Part shown: positions 7,343-19,857 of the stretch, in pieces
How the letters are laid out: every line of letters begins with the position of its first letter
Position numbering within the stretch: the first letter of the stretch is position 1
Source of the DNA: an uncultured Erysipelotrichaceae bacterium
Lineage (GTDB): Bacteria > Bacillota_I > Bacilli_A > RFN20 > CAG-826
Reading direction: 5' to 3'
Assembly (NCBI GenBank): GCA_946183085.1
Contig: CAMGZU010000004.1
Location: 1 to 41,785, forward strand
Length of the DNA: 41,785 nt
Notes under the pieces: generated by a model
What the model was told of the DNA's origin: nothing
Database searches by the model: none
What the model saw: only the letters and a program-made list of their open reading frames with translations
Made by a program: the position numbers and the translations under genes

Positions 7343-8518
7343 TTATTTGCCGAGGCGCTTGTTCTCTTTCTCGGTCTCGGTTGGGTATTTTTTGATGAGG
7401 ATCTTGTTTTCAAACAAGAAATAGAGGGTGAGGATGATCGGCTCCAAGGCGAAGGTCACCAAGAAGACGATTGAGGTGAAGAGGTCATCGCGGATGCCAC
7501 GGAGAATCATCACGACGAAGATCACCGCGAAAGCGATGATCGCAAGAGTGTCGGTGATGACGATCTGCAACCTCAAATGGCCATTGTCCCAGAAGCGCTT
7601 CCTGGCGCGGTGCTGGAACAAAAAGGCGCCCGAGATCCCCGACCCCACAAGGCAAAGGAAGGTTACGGTGTAATGGATGGCAAAGGGGATCAATTCGCCA
7701 TTTTTCCAAATGCCATAGTAAAGGATGGCGGAGACGACCGCCAAAAGCATGGTTAGACAAGAAGCGACGAGCCAAAGGATCGTCTTCTGAACGGTCTTGG
7801 CCTCCACTTCTTCTTCCTTTAAGGCCTCTTTGACCGCTTCGCGGTAGCCTTGCCCGAACAAATCGGTGAGGAACATCGTGTTGGCGGTGTCGCGGAAGTC
7901 TGGCTTCACCTCTTCTTGCTCCACCGCTTGCGGCTCGGGCTTTAAGAACGTGTGGATGTTCGAAATGAAGGAGACGCCTTCGGGCTGAACCGCGAAAAGC
8001 TGGGGGGCGTAGCAATAAATTGGATAGGTTTTGAGGATCTTTGAGAGGAGGTCCACCGCCGTTTTGGCGAAGATCGTATCCGCGCCCGAAAGATCCAAGA
8101 CCAAGTAGTTGGGCTTGGCGCAGAGCTCGCTATAAACGCCTTCGATGAGGTGCAGGAAATTCAAATGCATCTCCTTGGGGAGCTCGCTTCCCGTCAAATA
8201 GCGGAGCGCGTTCTCCCTCGCTGGCGAATCGTCGATCACGCCGCCAAGCGGGACTTGGGAGCGGAGGACGTTAAAGGCGAGTGAGGTCGCCACGACCACC
8301 GAGATCGGATAACGGTCGCGGTTGGGATTGGCGATGTTGAGGTAGTCCGCGCCATTGACGCGGAAATAACCGATGTATTCGTCTTGGCCTTTTAGTTCCA
8401 GAAGGTCGATGACCGTCCTCGCGTTCGTTCCGCCAAGCAAAAGAAGACCGCTCTCATCGTTGTCGAAGGCGATCTTCGATTGGGGATTCCGTTTTGCGTA
8501 AAACGAGGCGGAGATCAT
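7343..8518 (-). CDS. Unknown membrane protein, cytoplasmic N-domain plus four TM helices (391 aa)
   Basis: The first about 200 residues form a soluble alpha/beta region; YLVLDLSGADTIFAKTAVDLLSKIL resembles the strand-then-helix of STAS-like folds, but this is weak. A linker (EPQAVEQEEVKPD) and an amphipathic segment lead to four predicted membrane helices (about 247-271, 276-303, 317-340 and 347-371). The tail is basic (KKYPTETEKENKRLGK). No transporter or enzyme signature was recognised. Its start shares one base with the stop of the upstream hydrolase (TAATG), so it is translationally coupled, and the GH13 gene follows after 11 nt. A sensor or membrane scaffold linked to sugar or lipid metabolism is possible; function is unknown. 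Confidence 0.75.
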   Translation of the reverse strand: MISASFYAKRNPQSKIAFDNDESGLLLLGGTNARTVIDLLELKGQDEYIGYFRVNGADYLNIANPNRDRYPISVVVATSLAFNVLRSQVPLGGVIDDSPARENALRYLTGSELPKEMHLNFLHLIEGVYSELCAKPNYLVLDLSGADTIFAKTAVDLLSKILKTYPIYCYAPQLFAVQPEGVSFISNIHTFLKPEPQAVEQEEVKPDFRDTANTMFLTDLFGQGYREAVKEALKEEEVEAKTVQKTILWLVASCLTMLLAVVSAILYYGIWKNGELIPFAIHYTVTFLCLVGSGISGAFLFQHRARKRFWDNGHLRLQIVITDTLAIIAFAVIFVVMILRGIRDDLFTSIVFLVTFALEPIILTLYFLFENKILIKKYPTETEKENKRLGK

Positions 8519-9429
8519 TAGGCGAGTAAGAATTCTTTCAGGTCTTCCCAGACTTTCTCTTTGCCGTTTTCGTTGTGGATTTCGTGGCGCATGTTCTTGT
8601 AGAGGATGAGCGAGACGTCTTTGACGCCATGCTTCTTGTACATCTTCTCCAAGTCACGCGGGCCTTTGCCATTCGCACCGACCGGGTCTTCTTCGCCCGC
8701 CATGATGCGGATAGGGGTCTTTTTGTCAATTCGGGCGATGTTCTCTTTCTTATAGAGGGTCGCCAAACCGATGAAGAATTCGCGGAGGAAGCCGCCGGTG
8801 TTCACGTGGCCGCAATAAGGGTCAGCGATGTAAGCTCTGATGTTGTCTTCGTTATAGGAAAGCCAATCCAAGCCCTCAAATTCCGGATTGCGGTTTTTGA
8901 TGGCTTTGGTGAAGCCGCCGAGGGCGAGGTTGGAAAGGGTTTTGTTCGGTTTGTCCCAATTCTTTTTGGAGACGAGCATTTTGCCAAGCGCCTTGGCAAG
9001 GCCATAGATTTTGGTCGGGCCATTGGTGCCGAAGAGGACGACTTTGTCGGCAGTGCCCGGGTAGCGTTCCACATAGGACTGGGTCATGAAGGAGCCCATC
9101 GAATGGCCCATGATGATCGTGGGGAGGCCGGTCTCCTTCTTCACTTTCTCAAGCTGGAGATGCATCGCGTCGACGTTTTTGGCAAAGGCGCCTTCCGGCC
9201 ACCTTTCCTGCTCTTCGACGGAGGCGGCGTTTTCGCCTTGGCCAAAGGCATCGAGGATCCAAACGTTGATGCCGGCTTCGGTCAAATAGGTGGCCAAGCC
9301 ATCATAACGGGAAGCGTGTTCGTTCATGCCCGTCTGCATGACAAGGTTGCGGGTGGCTTTCTTCGCTTTCCAATGGCAGCCCTTCAAGGTTTCGCCTGTG
9401 GGCAAAGAAACTTCAAAGATTTCGTACAT
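8518..9429 (-). CDS. Alpha/beta hydrolase, monoacylglycerol-lipase-like (303 aa)
   Basis: Serine aminopeptidase S33/Hydrolase_4-type fold. The nucleophile elbow is GHSMGS (S110), the acid is probably D248 in GEEDPVG and the base H282 in MRHEIHNE, in canonical order and spacing. HxxxYDGLATYLTEAGINVWILDAFGQG is the usual strand-helix pattern of monoacylglycerol lipases and lysophospholipases. There is no signal peptide, so it is cytoplasmic; the likely reaction is hydrolysis of a monoacylglycerol or lysophospholipid ester, but substrate is not proven. It heads a three-gene run with an unknown membrane protein and a GH13 enzyme, the first junction overlapping as TAATG. Confidence 0.88.
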   Translation of the reverse strand: MYEIFEVSLPTGETLKGCHWKAKKATRNLVMQTGMNEHASRYDGLATYLTEAGINVWILDAFGQGENAASVEEQERWPEGAFAKNVDAMHLQLEKVKKETGLPTIIMGHSMGSFMTQSYVERYPGTADKVVLFGTNGPTKIYGLAKALGKMLVSKKNWDKPNKTLSNLALGGFTKAIKNRNPEFEGLDWLSYNEDNIRAYIADPYCGHVNTGGFLREFFIGLATLYKKENIARIDKKTPIRIMAGEEDPVGANGKGPRDLEKMYKKHGVKDVSLILYKNMRHEIHNENGKEKVWEDLKEFLLA

Positions 9430-9484
9430 GATCTATCTCCTGGGTGTTCACCCATTAGTTTAGCACCTCCGTGCGCGGGGAAAA

Positions 9485-9513
9485 GAAAAACCAAGCAGGA
9501 TTTCCCCGCTTGG
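9485..9513 (-). terminator. Terminator of the pcrA-ligA-gatCAB-DUF1836-galE run
   Basis: CCAAGC (9491-9496) pairs with GCTTGG (9508-9513); on the minus strand the stem is followed by TTTTTC. It begins 9 nt after the galE stop. Confidence 0.75.
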
Positions 9514-9521
9514 CATTCTTC

Positions 9522-10532
9522 TTATTTCGAGGCGCCGGTGGTTTGGAAACGATAAGCGTCGCGGCAGGCGTCTTCGACGTTGCGCTTGGCCTTCCAATGA
9601 AGTTCATGGAACGCCTTGTCGCAATTCGCGAAGTTGGCGGCGACGTCGCCAGGGCGGCGCGGATCCACCACAAAGGGGACCTTGACGCCGGTGGCCTTTT
9701 CAAAGGCGTTGATGAGCTCGAAGACGGACGTGCCTTTGCCTGTGCCGAGGTTATAGGCGACGACGCCCGGGTTCTCAACGATCTTGTTGAGGGCGGCGAC
9801 GTGGCCTTCGGCGAGGTCTAAGACGTGGATGTAATCGCGGATGCCCGTGCCATCGGGGGTCGGGTAGTCATCGCCAAAGACATGAAGGGTCTTAAGCTTG
9901 CCCGAGGCGACTTGGGAGATGTAAGGCATTATGTTGTTGGGGATGCCATTCGGATCTTCGCCAAGAAGGCCAGAGGGATGGGCGCCGATCGGGTTGAAGT
10001 AACGGAGCAAGATGACGTTGAGGGAAGGATCGGCTTTGTTGGCGTCTTCCAAGATCCTTTCGATCATGACTTTCGTCTCGCCATAGGGGTTGGTGGCGCC
10101 GCCGACGGGGTCGCTTTCGACAAGCGGCACGCGCTTTGGCACGCCATAGACGGTCGCGGAGGACGAGAAGATGATGTTATGGACGCCATATTCCTTCATC
10201 AAGCGGAGAAGGACGAGGGTCGAGAGGAGGTTGTTGGTGTAGTACTCAATCGGTTTGCGAGTGGATTCCCCGACCGCTTTTAAGCCGGCAAAGTGAATCA
10301 CGGCCTCGATGTTCTTCTCTTCCTCGAAGACTTTGCGGAAGCCTTCGTAATCGCAGCAATCCACTTTGTGGAAGTGCGGGCGTTTCCCGGAGATCTTCTC
10401 GATTTTGTCGAGGACGTCTTCCTTTGAGTTCGATAAGTTGTCGACTAAGATCGGCTCATGGCCATTCTCCATGAGGGCAAGCACGGTTTCCGAACCGATG
10501 AAGCCCATGCCGCCGGTGACTAAGACACGCAT
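9522..10532 (-). CDS. galE: UDP-glucose 4-epimerase
   Basis: Extended SDR enzyme of normal length (336 aa). The NAD+ Rossmann motif GGMGFIGS occupies residues 7-14, DNLSNSK follows the second strand, HFAGLKAVGES is the typical epimerase block, SSSATVYG carries the catalytic Ser/Thr, and the YGETK motif (YxxxK) gives the catalytic Tyr and Lys. DGTGIRDYIHVLDLAEGH is diagnostic of GalE. It interconverts UDP-glucose and UDP-galactose, serving galactose use and glycan or glycolipid synthesis. The start lies 1 nt after the DUF1836 stop, making it the last gene of a long operon-like run before a terminator. Confidence 0.96.
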   Translation of the reverse strand: MRVLVTGGMGFIGSETVLALMENGHEPILVDNLSNSKEDVLDKIEKISGKRPHFHKVDCCDYEGFRKVFEEEKNIEAVIHFAGLKAVGESTRKPIEYYTNNLLSTLVLLRLMKEYGVHNIIFSSSATVYGVPKRVPLVESDPVGGATNPYGETKVMIERILEDANKADPSLNVILLRYFNPIGAHPSGLLGEDPNGIPNNIMPYISQVASGKLKTLHVFGDDYPTPDGTGIRDYIHVLDLAEGHVAALNKIVENPGVVAYNLGTGKGTSVFELINAFEKATGVKVPFVVDPRRPGDVAANFANCDKAFHELHWKAKRNVEDACRDAYRFQTTGASK

Positions 10533-10533
10533 T

Positions 10534-11259
10534 CTATTTCTCCTTTTTCTTCTTTTTATTTGCCGCGGCTTTCTTGGAGGAGGCCAAACGCTTGGCTTCG
10601 TCCTTTTCGCTGCGGTAGTTCCTTTTTTCTTCCCGTTCCACGGGTTTGACGAGCGCCTTTTGGGGTTCGTCGTGCATTAATTTTCGCACTTCTTCGATCA
10701 AGCGGTCCGACAAAGTTTTCAAAACCTGGGCTTGGGTCGCCATGCGGAAGGCGATGAGGCCTAAGCCGGCCTCGAGATGCTCCCTGGCTTTTTCTTTGTT
10801 GGTCTTCTTCTCTTTCTCATAACGCCTTTCGATGTCGTCGACATGGCGTTTCATGAGGGTGGTGTGATTGCGGAGCGCGGTGCTTTCTTGGGTCTTGTAG
10901 AAGTCATAGAGGCGGCGTTTGTCGTCGGTGACGTATTTGTCCAATTCAAGAAGCAATGCCATATCGCCCATCGAGAGGGTCTGCTTCATCAAAGTGATAG
11001 CAAGGAGGTAGCCGATCTGCTCTTTGTCGTACTTCTTCTTGCTCGGCTCTTTGATGAGCTCGGCCTTCACGTAGTTGTTAACCATGAACGACGTGAGGAT
11101 CTTTTTGGGGTCGTCCGAGAAGACGGAGAGGGTCGTGTTGACGTAAGAAAGAACCTGCTCCATATAGAGGTCCACGTTGGGGAGCTCTTTGTAATTTGGA
11201 AGGGCGAAGGAGGAGACTTCCGCGATCCAAGATTGGAGGCTTTCAAGTTCTTTTGCCAT
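10534..11259 (-). CDS. DUF1836 domain protein (241 aa)
   Basis: The N-terminal two thirds match the DUF1836 pattern: ALPNYKELPNVDLYMEQVLSYVN, then ILTSFMVNNYVKAELI, then KKKYDKEQIGYLLAITLMKQTLSM, a MerR-like/helical arrangement in which MVNNYVK resembles a recognition helix. DUF1836 proteins are widespread in Firmicutes and are presumed DNA-binding regulators, with no defined target that I know. The C-terminal about 45 residues are extremely basic (KKAAANKKKKKEK), favouring nucleic acid contact. It is packed between gatB (3 nt) and galE (1 nt), so it is co-transcribed with translation and repair genes. Family is clear; role is not. Confidence 0.85.
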   Translation of the reverse strand: MAKELESLQSWIAEVSSFALPNYKELPNVDLYMEQVLSYVNTTLSVFSDDPKKILTSFMVNNYVKAELIKEPSKKKYDKEQIGYLLAITLMKQTLSMGDMALLLELDKYVTDDKRRLYDFYKTQESTALRNHTTLMKRHVDDIERRYEKEKKTNKEKAREHLEAGLGLIAFRMATQAQVLKTLSDRLIEEVRKLMHDEPQKALVKPVEREEKRNYRSEKDEAKRLASSKKAAANKKKKKEK

Positions 11260-11262
11260 CGC

Positions 11263-12690
11263 TTACCTCTTCTTGAGTTCCTCTTCCAAGACCTTGGCGA
11301 CCGCGGCAGGGTTGAGCTTGCCTTTGGAAGCCTTCATGACCTGGCCGACCAAGAAACCTTTCGCGCGGTCTTTGCCGTTTTTGAAGTCGGCGATCGACTG
11401 CGGGTTGGCGTCGAGGACGGCGGTGACGGCCTCAAGGACCGCGCCTTCATCGACGACCTGCTTCTGGATGTTGAGGGCTTTCTGAGCCTCTTCCGGAGTC
11501 ACGTTATTGGCCAAGCAATGGTTGAAGATATCCGCGCACTGCTTGTGGGTGAAGCCTTCTTCTTGGAGGTTGGCGATTTTGGCCAAATTCTCCGCAGAAA
11601 GCCCAAATTCATTGATGGAAATGCCGTTTTTGTTGAGATAACCATTCACCTCAACGATGACGAAGTTGGCGAGGCCTTTCGGGTTCTTGACAAGGCTGAG
11701 GCCCTTCTCGAAATAGGTGGCCATCGCCAAGTCGGAAAGGATGATCTCAGCATCGGTCTCCGACAAGCCTTTGGCGAGGTATTTCGCCTTCTTGGCGTCG
11801 TAGAGTTCCGGGCAGGTATCGATCGCGTTCTGGACGAATTCGTCGGAGAGGCGGATCGGGACGATGTTCGGCTCAGGGAAATATTTGTAGTCGACGGCGT
11901 CGGTCTTCACACGCATGAGGACCGTGCGTCCGGTCGCTTCGTCAAAACGCCTGGTCTCCTGCTGGACCTTTTGCCCAGAAAGGAGCAAGGAGTTCTGGCG
12001 GAGGATTTCATAATCCAAAGCCGCTTCGATGTTCTTCAAAGAATTGATGTTCTTAATCTCGACCTTGGTGCCGAAAGCCTTTTGGCCATAAGGACGGAGG
12101 GAAACGTTGACGTCGCAGCGGAGCGAGCCTTCTTCCATCTTGCCATCGCTCGTGAGCGAATAGACGACGATGTTGCGGATCGCTTCGACGTAGCGCATGG
12201 CCTCGGTGCCATTGCGGATGTCCGGACGGGAGACGATTTCCACGAGAGGAACGCCAGCGCGGTTATAGTCCAAGAGGGTGTAATCCAAAAGATGAAGCTG
12301 CTTGCAGGTATCTTCTTCCATGTGGATGCGCTCGATCTCGACGCGCTTGGTGCCGCCTTCGCGGGTTTTGATCTCGAGATAGCCATTGCTGCCGATCGGG
12401 CGGAACTGCTGGGTGATCTGGAAGCCTTTCGGAAGATCGCTGTAGAAATAGTTCTTACGGTCGAAACGGAGTTCGTGGTCGATCGTCATGTGCAAAGCGT
12501 TGGCGACGCGGATTGCGTTGATGACCGCTTGCTTGTTCACGACCGGCATCGTGCCGGGATAAGCCATATCCAAGAGGGCGACTTCGCTATTCGGCGTGCG
12601 CGAGAAAGAGTTCGGCGCAGCCGAGAACATCTTGGATTTCGTTTTCATCTCGACGTGGATTTCAAGACCGATGATCGCTTCAAAGTTCAT
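11263..12690 (-). CDS. gatB: Asp-tRNA(Asn)/Glu-tRNA(Gln) amidotransferase subunit B
   Basis: Full-length GatB (475 aa). MNFEAIIGLEIHVEMKTKSK is the family start, with the cradle-domain blocks FDRKNYFYSDLPKGFQITQ, RIHMEEDTCK, DYNRAGVPLVEIV and SLRCDVNVS, and a C-terminal YqeY/tail domain (about 330-475) that grips the tRNA. GatB phosphorylates the misacylated tRNA and channels ammonia from GatA, giving Gln-tRNA(Gln) (and Asn-tRNA(Asn) where needed). It overlaps the end of gatA by 4 nt (12687-12690), so the subunits are translationally coupled. AsnRS is also encoded in this window, so the main need is probably Gln-tRNA(Gln), as usual for Firmicutes. Confidence 0.97.
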   Translation of the reverse strand: MNFEAIIGLEIHVEMKTKSKMFSAAPNSFSRTPNSEVALLDMAYPGTMPVVNKQAVINAIRVANALHMTIDHELRFDRKNYFYSDLPKGFQITQQFRPIGSNGYLEIKTREGGTKRVEIERIHMEEDTCKQLHLLDYTLLDYNRAGVPLVEIVSRPDIRNGTEAMRYVEAIRNIVVYSLTSDGKMEEGSLRCDVNVSLRPYGQKAFGTKVEIKNINSLKNIEAALDYEILRQNSLLLSGQKVQQETRRFDEATGRTVLMRVKTDAVDYKYFPEPNIVPIRLSDEFVQNAIDTCPELYDAKKAKYLAKGLSETDAEIILSDLAMATYFEKGLSLVKNPKGLANFVIVEVNGYLNKNGISINEFGLSAENLAKIANLQEEGFTHKQCADIFNHCLANNVTPEEAQKALNIQKQVVDEGAVLEAVTAVLDANPQSIADFKNGKDRAKGFLVGQVMKASKGKLNPAAVAKVLEEELKKR

Positions 12691-14156
12691 AAGGTGCCCT
12701 CCTTCTTGTTGACGGCGCTTAGATTCTCAAGCCCCGTGATCTTCTCGATGGCGCGAGCGCCTTGAAAGAGTGATTTCTCTTCGAAGGCCCTGCCCATCAA
12801 ATTCACGCCAACGGGTAGCCCATTTTCCAAAAAGAGAGGGACCGTAATGGAGGGAAGTCCGGCGAAGTTGCCAAGGGCCAAATGGTTGTCGGCGATCAAA
12901 TATTCATTCGAAAGCTTGTCCGAGGTGGCACCAAATTCACGGGCAACGCTCGGGGCGGCGGGGACATAGATGTAATCGAAGTCCGCGAGGATCTCATTGG
13001 TGCGGGAGACGATCAGGCTGCGCGCCCTTTGCGCGCGGCGGAAGAGCTCGTCCTGGTTCTCCGCCATAAGGGAGAAGGAGCCGATGACAAAGCGGCGTTT
13101 GATGAGCTTGCTGAAACCTTTGGTTCTCGCATTCATCATGACTTCCTGATAGGACTTGCCGCCATAATAGGGGCCGAACTTGATGCCGTCCAAATTGGCG
13201 TCGTTGCTGGTCGCTTCGGCGCACGAGATCACGAAGTATGTGGCGTAAATGGATTCGAGGAGCCTTTCTCCAAAGGAAACGATCTCCACTTCCGCGCCTT
13301 CTTTCTTGAGGGCCTCTAAAGAAGCGTTGAACTTCGCTAAGACTTCTTTGTCCGAAGTCGAATCGATGATTTCTTTGATGACGGCGAACTTTTTGCCTTT
13401 GACGCCTTCTTCCAAAGAAGACTCATATGCTTCGACGGGGCGGAGCGAGGAAGTCGCGTCGCGTTCGTCGCGGCCAGCCAAAAGATTCAGGGCAAGGGCG
13501 CTGTCTTTGACGCTGCGGGTGAAATAGGCGACGTGGTCAAGAGACGGCGCAAAAGGGAAGAGACCATAACGGCTGATCCTGCCCCAAGTCGGCTTCATGC
13601 CAACAAGACCGTTCAACGAAGCGGGCTTGCGAACCGAGTCGCCGGTATCAGAACCAAGCGAGAAGGGAACGATGTTCGCGGCAACCGAGACGGCCGAGCC
13701 GCAGGAAGAACCGCCGCAAAGGCGGGTGTGCTTCGGATCCCAGGGGTTATAGGTGATGCCTTTATGACCGGTGGTTCCGGTGCCGCCCATCGCGAGTTCG
13801 TCCATGGTCGCTTTGGCGATCAAGACGGCTTTTTTCGCTTTGAGTCGCTCGATGACGGCGGCGTCAAATAGAGGCACGTAGCCTTTCAAAACGTTGGAAG
13901 AAGCCGTGGTCTCGATGCCTTTGGTCGAGAAATTGTCCTTCGCGACAAAAGGAATGCCCCAGAAGGGATTGTCCGCTTCCGGTTCGGTGAGGGTCGAAGC
14001 AAAAGCAAGCGCCTCATCTTCAAGGATGAGTTCAAAGGCGTTGTTGTTGTCAGCCTTCGCCCGGGCGAGCGCCTCTTGGGCGAGCTCAAGCGGGGTGACT
14101 TTCTTTGCGACGAGCGCTTCGTGGAGCTCGCTGATCGATAAATCCAAGTAACTCAT
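12687..14156 (-). CDS. gatA: Asp-tRNA(Asn)/Glu-tRNA(Gln) amidotransferase subunit A
   Basis: Amidase-signature enzyme, 489 aa from ATG 14156. A start 36 nt further upstream would run into gatC and adds an unlikely basic leader, while a GGTGG sequence suits 14156. The Ser-cis-Ser-Lys triad is visible: K73 (FVAKDNF), the GGSS segment (149-151) and nucleophile S174 in GSDTGDSVRKPAS. The usual motif is DTGGS; the Asp here is a variant I associate with mollicute GatA proteins. It releases ammonia from Gln (or Asn) for transamidation. Position: 1 nt after the gatC stop and overlapping gatB, in the order gatC-gatA-gatB. Confidence 0.97.
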   Translation of the reverse strand: MSYLDLSISELHEALVAKKVTPLELAQEALARAKADNNNAFELILEDEALAFASTLTEPEADNPFWGIPFVAKDNFSTKGIETTASSNVLKGYVPLFDAAVIERLKAKKAVLIAKATMDELAMGGTGTTGHKGITYNPWDPKHTRLCGGSSCGSAVSVAANIVPFSLGSDTGDSVRKPASLNGLVGMKPTWGRISRYGLFPFAPSLDHVAYFTRSVKDSALALNLLAGRDERDATSSLRPVEAYESSLEEGVKGKKFAVIKEIIDSTSDKEVLAKFNASLEALKKEGAEVEIVSFGERLLESIYATYFVISCAEATSNDANLDGIKFGPYYGGKSYQEVMMNARTKGFSKLIKRRFVIGSFSLMAENQDELFRRAQRARSLIVSRTNEILADFDYIYVPAAPSVAREFGATSDKLSNEYLIADNHLALGNFAGLPSITVPLFLENGLPVGVNLMGRAFEEKSLFQGARAIEKITGLENLSAVNKKEGTL

Positions 14157-14157
14157 C

Positions 14158-14454
14158 TTAGCCCACCACCTTCGGCAATTTGATTTGCCCATCTTGCACG
14201 TTGCCGGCGTTCTTTAACGCCTCATCGCGGTCCAAAGGCGTCTCGGCGACGTCTTCGCGCAGGAACGAATTCTCACAAGCGAAAGGGAAGGTCATGGGCT
14301 CTGCCTCATCCACCCCTTCGATCTTGCCGATCGTCTCCATTTGCTTCTTGAGCGTTTGGAACTCTTCGTAAAGAGTCTTTAATTCCTCGTCGGAAAGCTC
14401 GAACATCAGTCGATGCGCGGCATCCTGAAGAACTTCTAAGCTAATTTCTTTCAT
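14158..14454 (-). CDS. gatC: Asp-tRNA(Asn)/Glu-tRNA(Gln) amidotransferase subunit C
   Basis: A 98-aa GatC: N-terminal helices (VLQDAAHRLMFELSDEELKTLYEEF) followed by the extended belt with LREDVAETPLDRDEALKNAG and a C-terminal PKVVG. The belt wraps around GatA and stabilises the GatCAB complex. Length and the LREDV...RDEAL...NA pattern are typical. The first of the gatCAB genes; it lies 39 nt downstream of ligA, the gap containing a short inverted repeat. Confidence 0.93.
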   Translation of the reverse strand: MKEISLEVLQDAAHRLMFELSDEELKTLYEEFQTLKKQMETIGKIEGVDEAEPMTFPFACENSFLREDVAETPLDRDEALKNAGNVQDGQIKLPKVVG

Positions 14455-14465
14455 ATCAGTTCACC

Positions 14466-14484
14466 ATTCTAGTTTATCTAGAAT
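14466..14484. repeat. Short perfect inverted repeat between ligA and gatC
   Basis: ATTCTAG (14466-14472) and CTAGAAT (14478-14484) flank TTTAT, 12 nt upstream of the gatC start. There is no T run on the minus strand, so it is not a clear terminator; it may modulate read-through or be a binding site. Confidence 0.4.
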
Positions 14485-14493
14485 CACTTTTCA

Positions 14494-18791
<4,298 letters not shown>

Positions 18792-18813
18792 TGCTTGCTA
18801 ATCTTACTACGTA

Positions 18814-18854
18814 TGCCCTTTCTTATAAATAAGAAAAGGGCACTTTTTCTTTGT
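18814..18854 (+). terminator. Hairpin with T tract in the pcrA upstream region
   Basis: GCCCTTTCTTAT pairs with ATAAGAAAAGGGC (one bulge) and is followed on the plus strand by ACTTTTTCTTT. No plus-strand gene ends here, so it may stop antisense transcription coming out of pcrA or insulate the divergent gene at 18928. Confidence 0.5.
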
Positions 18855-18927
18855 GCATCGTCCAAGATTTTAAGCGACATCCGCTTGCTTACTTCATGGG
18901 ATTTTGCATTTGGACTAGAATAAGTAC

Positions 18928-19857
18928 ATGGCGCTCCTTTCCGAACGGAAAACGTTGACCCAAAACCTCACGTACATGGCTCTGATGGCGGCCGTGAACG
19001 TCGTTTTTTCTTTGTTGGCGGCTTTCTTCCCTTTCGGTGCCCTCTTCCTGATGATCTTCTTGCCGGCGGCAAGCGCGATCGTCACCTACTTCTGCAAACC
19101 CAAGTTCTATGTGATCTACATCGTCGGGGCGATCGCTTTGTCACTCCTCGTCACCCTCTGGGATTTCCAAAACACCCTTTTCTATACGATTCCCGCCATC
19201 ATCACCGGCTCGCTTTATGGTTTCTTGAAGCGCATCAAGCTCACGACCGGCGAGAACATCTTTTTGTGCGCCCTGCTCGGGGTCGCCTTCTCTTATCTTG
19301 CCATCTTGCTGATTCGGCTTTTCTATCAGGTCGACATGATCGCCTTCTTGCTTCAGCTTATTGGCGCGAAAGGTGATTTGGCCCTCCTCATCGTTCCCGC
19401 GGCGATCCTTGTTTATAACCTCATGCAAAAGAGCCTCGCAAACCTCTTCATCCAAGTGGTTTCCGAGACCTTCCGTATCGAGAACAAATACGCCGAAATC
19501 CATGAAAAACTATACCCCGGGTTCGCTCTTTTTCTCTTTTTGCTCGTTTTGATCTTTGGGTTTTTCTTCCCGGAAGGCGCTTATTTTTGCCTGGTCGGAG
19601 GACTCTATTGGACGACGTTTGCCATTGCTTTCCTCTACCCCAGAAAAACCAAGTGGCTCTATGCCCTGGATGGTGGTTTGGCCTTCGTGGGTTTGATCCT
19701 TTTCTATGTCTTTTATCTTCGTTTGGACGTCGCGACGAGGCTTCTCTTGCTCGCCCTGCCCTTCGCGGGTTTTGCATTATCCGCGGTTTTAACGAACCTT
19801 TGGTTGTTAAAAAAGGGCGCGACTTCTAAAATGAATCCGCAAGGAAACGACGAATGA
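18928..19857 (+). CDS. Multi-pass membrane protein, DUF2232/ECF-S-like (309 aa)
   Basis: About eight hydrophobic segments across the whole length. The N-terminal half (NLTYMALMAAVNVVFSLLAAFFPFGALFLMIFLPAASAIV, with IPAIITGSLYGFLKR) resembles DUF2232/YybS and substrate-binding S components of ECF transporters. No soluble domain is present. It starts a plus-strand operon-like run of three membrane genes; its end overlaps the next gene as ATGA. There is no Shine-Dalgarno; TAGAAT ends 6 nt before ATG, pointing to a leaderless start. Possible role: vitamin or metabolite uptake, or cell-envelope function; not determined by the sequence. Confidence 0.8.
   Translation: MALLSERKTLTQNLTYMALMAAVNVVFSLLAAFFPFGALFLMIFLPAASAIVTYFCKPKFYVIYIVGAIALSLLVTLWDFQNTLFYTIPAIITGSLYGFLKRIKLTTGENIFLCALLGVAFSYLAILLIRLFYQVDMIAFLLQLIGAKGDLALLIVPAAILVYNLMQKSLANLFIQVVSETFRIENKYAEIHEKLYPGFALFLFLLVLIFGFFFPEGAYFCLVGGLYWTTFAIAFLYPRKTKWLYALDGGLAFVGLILFYVFYLRLDVATRLLLLALPFAGFALSAVLTNLWLLKKGATSKMNPQGNDE

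Noticed and set aside
10777-12765. Very long plus-strand open frame (662 codons) opposite gatB and DUF1836
   Set aside because: It is antisense to genes with unmistakable conserved motifs, has no ribosome site, and its open state follows from the codon bias of the minus-strand genes. Other long antisense frames (for example 17895-18746, 27978-28919) are rejected on the same ground.
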